A stretch of DNA of 64,000 nt from Synechococcales cyanobacterium C42_A2020_086 (GTDB lineage: Bacteria; Cyanobacteriota; Cyanobacteriia; Elainellales; Elainellaceae). A program made the position numbers and the translations under genes. Positions within the stretch are counted from its first letter, which is position 1. Every line of letters starts with the position of its first letter. Positions 63,501 through 64,000 of this stretch are shown here, piece by piece. A model generated the notes under the pieces. It was not told where the DNA came from and made no database searches. It saw only the letters and a list, made by a program, of their open reading frames with translations. The stretch spans positions 1-64,000 of the forward strand of contig JACYLU010000031.1 in the NCBI GenBank assembly GCA_015272325.1, read 5' to 3'.

Positions 63501-64000
63501 GCCACCAGTCCCGAGCATTTGCAGTTCCTGCGGGGCTGCGAACCGGCCTCGCTGCTGGTGGTGCCGTTGGTAGCTCGCCAGCGCAAACTGGGGCTGCTGC
63601 ATCTCTGTTTCACCCGCTCCTCGCTGCGCCGCTACACCGAAGCCGACGTAACGCTCGCTGAGGAACTAGCCTACCGAATGGCGTTGGCCCTGGATAATGC
63701 CCAGCTCTATCAGCAAGCTCAAGATGCGAATCGCCTGAAAGATGAATTTCTGGCGGTGCTCTCCCATGAGCTGCGCTCGCCGCTCAACCCGATCCTCGGC
63801 TGGACGAAACTGCTGCAATCCCGCCAGTTTGATGCCCAAACCACCGCCCGCGCCCTGAACACTATTGAGCGCAACGTTAAGTTACAGGCTCAGCTCATCG
63901 AAGACCTGCTGGATGTATCTCGAATTCTGCGCGGCAAGCTAGCGCTGACGGTGGCACCGGTGAATCTAAGCACTACGATTGAGGCTGCCCTCGACACGGT
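60579..64000 (+). CDS. PAS/GAF sensor histidine kinase, 3' truncated by window end
   Basis: Open from ATG 60579 (in-frame ATGs at 60588 and 60591 are alternatives) to the window edge, 1140 residues visible. Domains: N-terminal PAS-like region (~1-140, starting MGIMMGLWGGHSQM), GAF (~165-330), PAS (~340-450), PAS with PAC (~460-580, ILHPDDQTRCWESW), GAF (~585-735), PAS (~740-865), GAF (~875-1040), then HisKA with His1063 in VLSHELRSPLNPILGW. HATPase and probably a receiver domain lie beyond the window. Soluble, no membrane helix. Divergent from the envelope cluster, whose regulation it might serve, but that is inference only. Confidence 0.93.
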   Translation, partial: MGIMMGLWGGHSQMHQRLQHWDGSHTPLGSVDSWSPELRSLVRFCLDAAQPMELWWGAELAWIGNDAYCCLGIAPSQELGQSAYMGDSQRWAELGPLLEHVKTTGQALQVTHERLLHRNGQTLTTYWHCIYTPIRAEDGTLAGIACTYQDITDAVSSQRRWQMLQQVSARLAAATAPSDVVAAAETALAALRQPDLSGQTKGRILLYGIDWQRQQAYLLAGQNPAAQTSPWIDLNAANGLAAAVHTRQPQQHLWFERGSCSESSSESSPSSELTILLPLASPNQPVCGVLVVGCSSWEEAPNWVDEFGEWLAPQLALALDRVVPAVSESLLPLYTQMVNQLPLGIVVWRLDDPRDPGSFRLLLANPAASQATGVDFAALIHTTMAEDFPALLQSPLIEHYLAVVQSGQPRDLGNVLYGEDGVTQGVYTLNAFALPDRCLGLVFENITARKQMEAALHESEARYRLLTETVPSLIWTCDIDGTCDYVNPSYQEFTGRPLEQALGNGWLAILHPDDQTRCWESWQHAVATGEPYEVEVRYEHRSGSYRWILARGLPLYDEAGNRIKWVGASTDIHERKQRELDACFLADLSECIRRSEDVEAVLATVAPLVGQHLQVSRCFFSEVDQAHNRAVITHDYHQGVPSLVSELRLTDFDPDDIATLSAGQTIVNRDTQHEPRTRAFYTTVYRSLRVGAFIAVPLLRQGVWIFALCVSVETARDWSSEEIALLEVVAERVWLAIEKLRLDAALQSSETRYRMLVEAVPQMMWINDAAGNAEYFNARCQDYTGRTAAQRQGIDWQHDLHPDDLAGVIALRSQAIAQGEAYEIECRLRRVDQVYRWHLARVVPLKNETGAILCWFGTATDIHDLKQAEVGQRLLAQASSVLVSSLEVQATLSSIVQLVVPTLADCCVLDLLTADGKINRVGWQHRDPAQREWFGQVQQFASAPNRPQHPMQQAIRSSRPVLIPDVTDALLQQIATSPEHLQFLRGCEPASLLVVPLVARQRKLGLLHLCFTRSSLRRYTEADVTLAEELAYRMALALDNAQLYQQAQDANRLKDEFLAVLSHELRSPLNPILGWTKLLQSRQFDAQTTARALNTIERNVKLQAQLIEDLLDVSRILRGKLALTVAPVNLSTTIEAALDT

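Overview
The window is chromosomal DNA from a cyanobacterium. The markers are an H-type magnesium chelatase subunit next to hemB, a valyl-tRNA synthetase carrying a cyanobacterial membrane-anchor (CAAD) insert, a TIGR03792-type protein, hormogonium-polysaccharide-like sugar genes, Uma2-type nuclease, large PAS/GAF histidine kinases and scattered GCGATCGC (HIP1) octamers. The hormogonium-type genes hint at a filamentous species; genus cannot be read from the sequence.

Layout. 1-2.8 kb is the tail of a type III CRISPR-associated locus: an N-truncated RAMP protein, a CARF-domain effector and a Uma2 nuclease. 2.9-4.4 kb holds a small broken gene hit by an IS4-family element whose transposase has an in-frame stop. 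4.9-13 kb is mostly housekeeping: two small cyanobacterial proteins, an H-type chelatase subunit and hemB, uvrC. 13.3-16.7 kb is an NfeD-flotillin-flotillin cluster, followed by a thioredoxin-like DUF255 protein. 18.9-20.7 kb is a degenerate gap with transposase fossils and a strongly folded segment. 20.7-35.3 kb carries a DnaJ-TPR gene and pyrB, three exopolysaccharide genes, gltA, recN, a UbiB kinase and valS. 35.5-36.5 kb is a compact regulatory unit: a helix-turn-helix regulator, two sets of 12-bp tandem palindromic operator-like sites, and a short terminated transcript. 36.5-47.5 kb has a SWIM zinc-finger protein, a TIGR03032 protein, an FG-GAP/RTX secreted protein, a SNF2 helicase, a large membrane protein and a pentapeptide lipid/lumen protein.

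48.3-52.7 kb is a 1456-residue CBS/PAS hybrid histidine kinase. After a cysteine-hydrolase fossil, a HEPN-like protein and an aminotransferase comes a minus-strand cluster (60.2 to 55.2 kb) of unfamiliar envelope-type proteins. It has tight overlaps, a 33-residue membrane peptide with a perfect ribosome-binding site, and a pair of 18-bp palindromes upstream. The window ends inside a second large PAS/GAF histidine kinase (60579 to beyond 64000).

The best candidates for undescribed biology are the 55.2-60.2 kb envelope cluster, the 35.5-36.5 kb operator/regulator/small-transcript unit, and the CARF effector that lacks a HEPN motif. A recurrent oddity is perfect or near-perfect 10-14 bp tandem duplications in many intergenic gaps.
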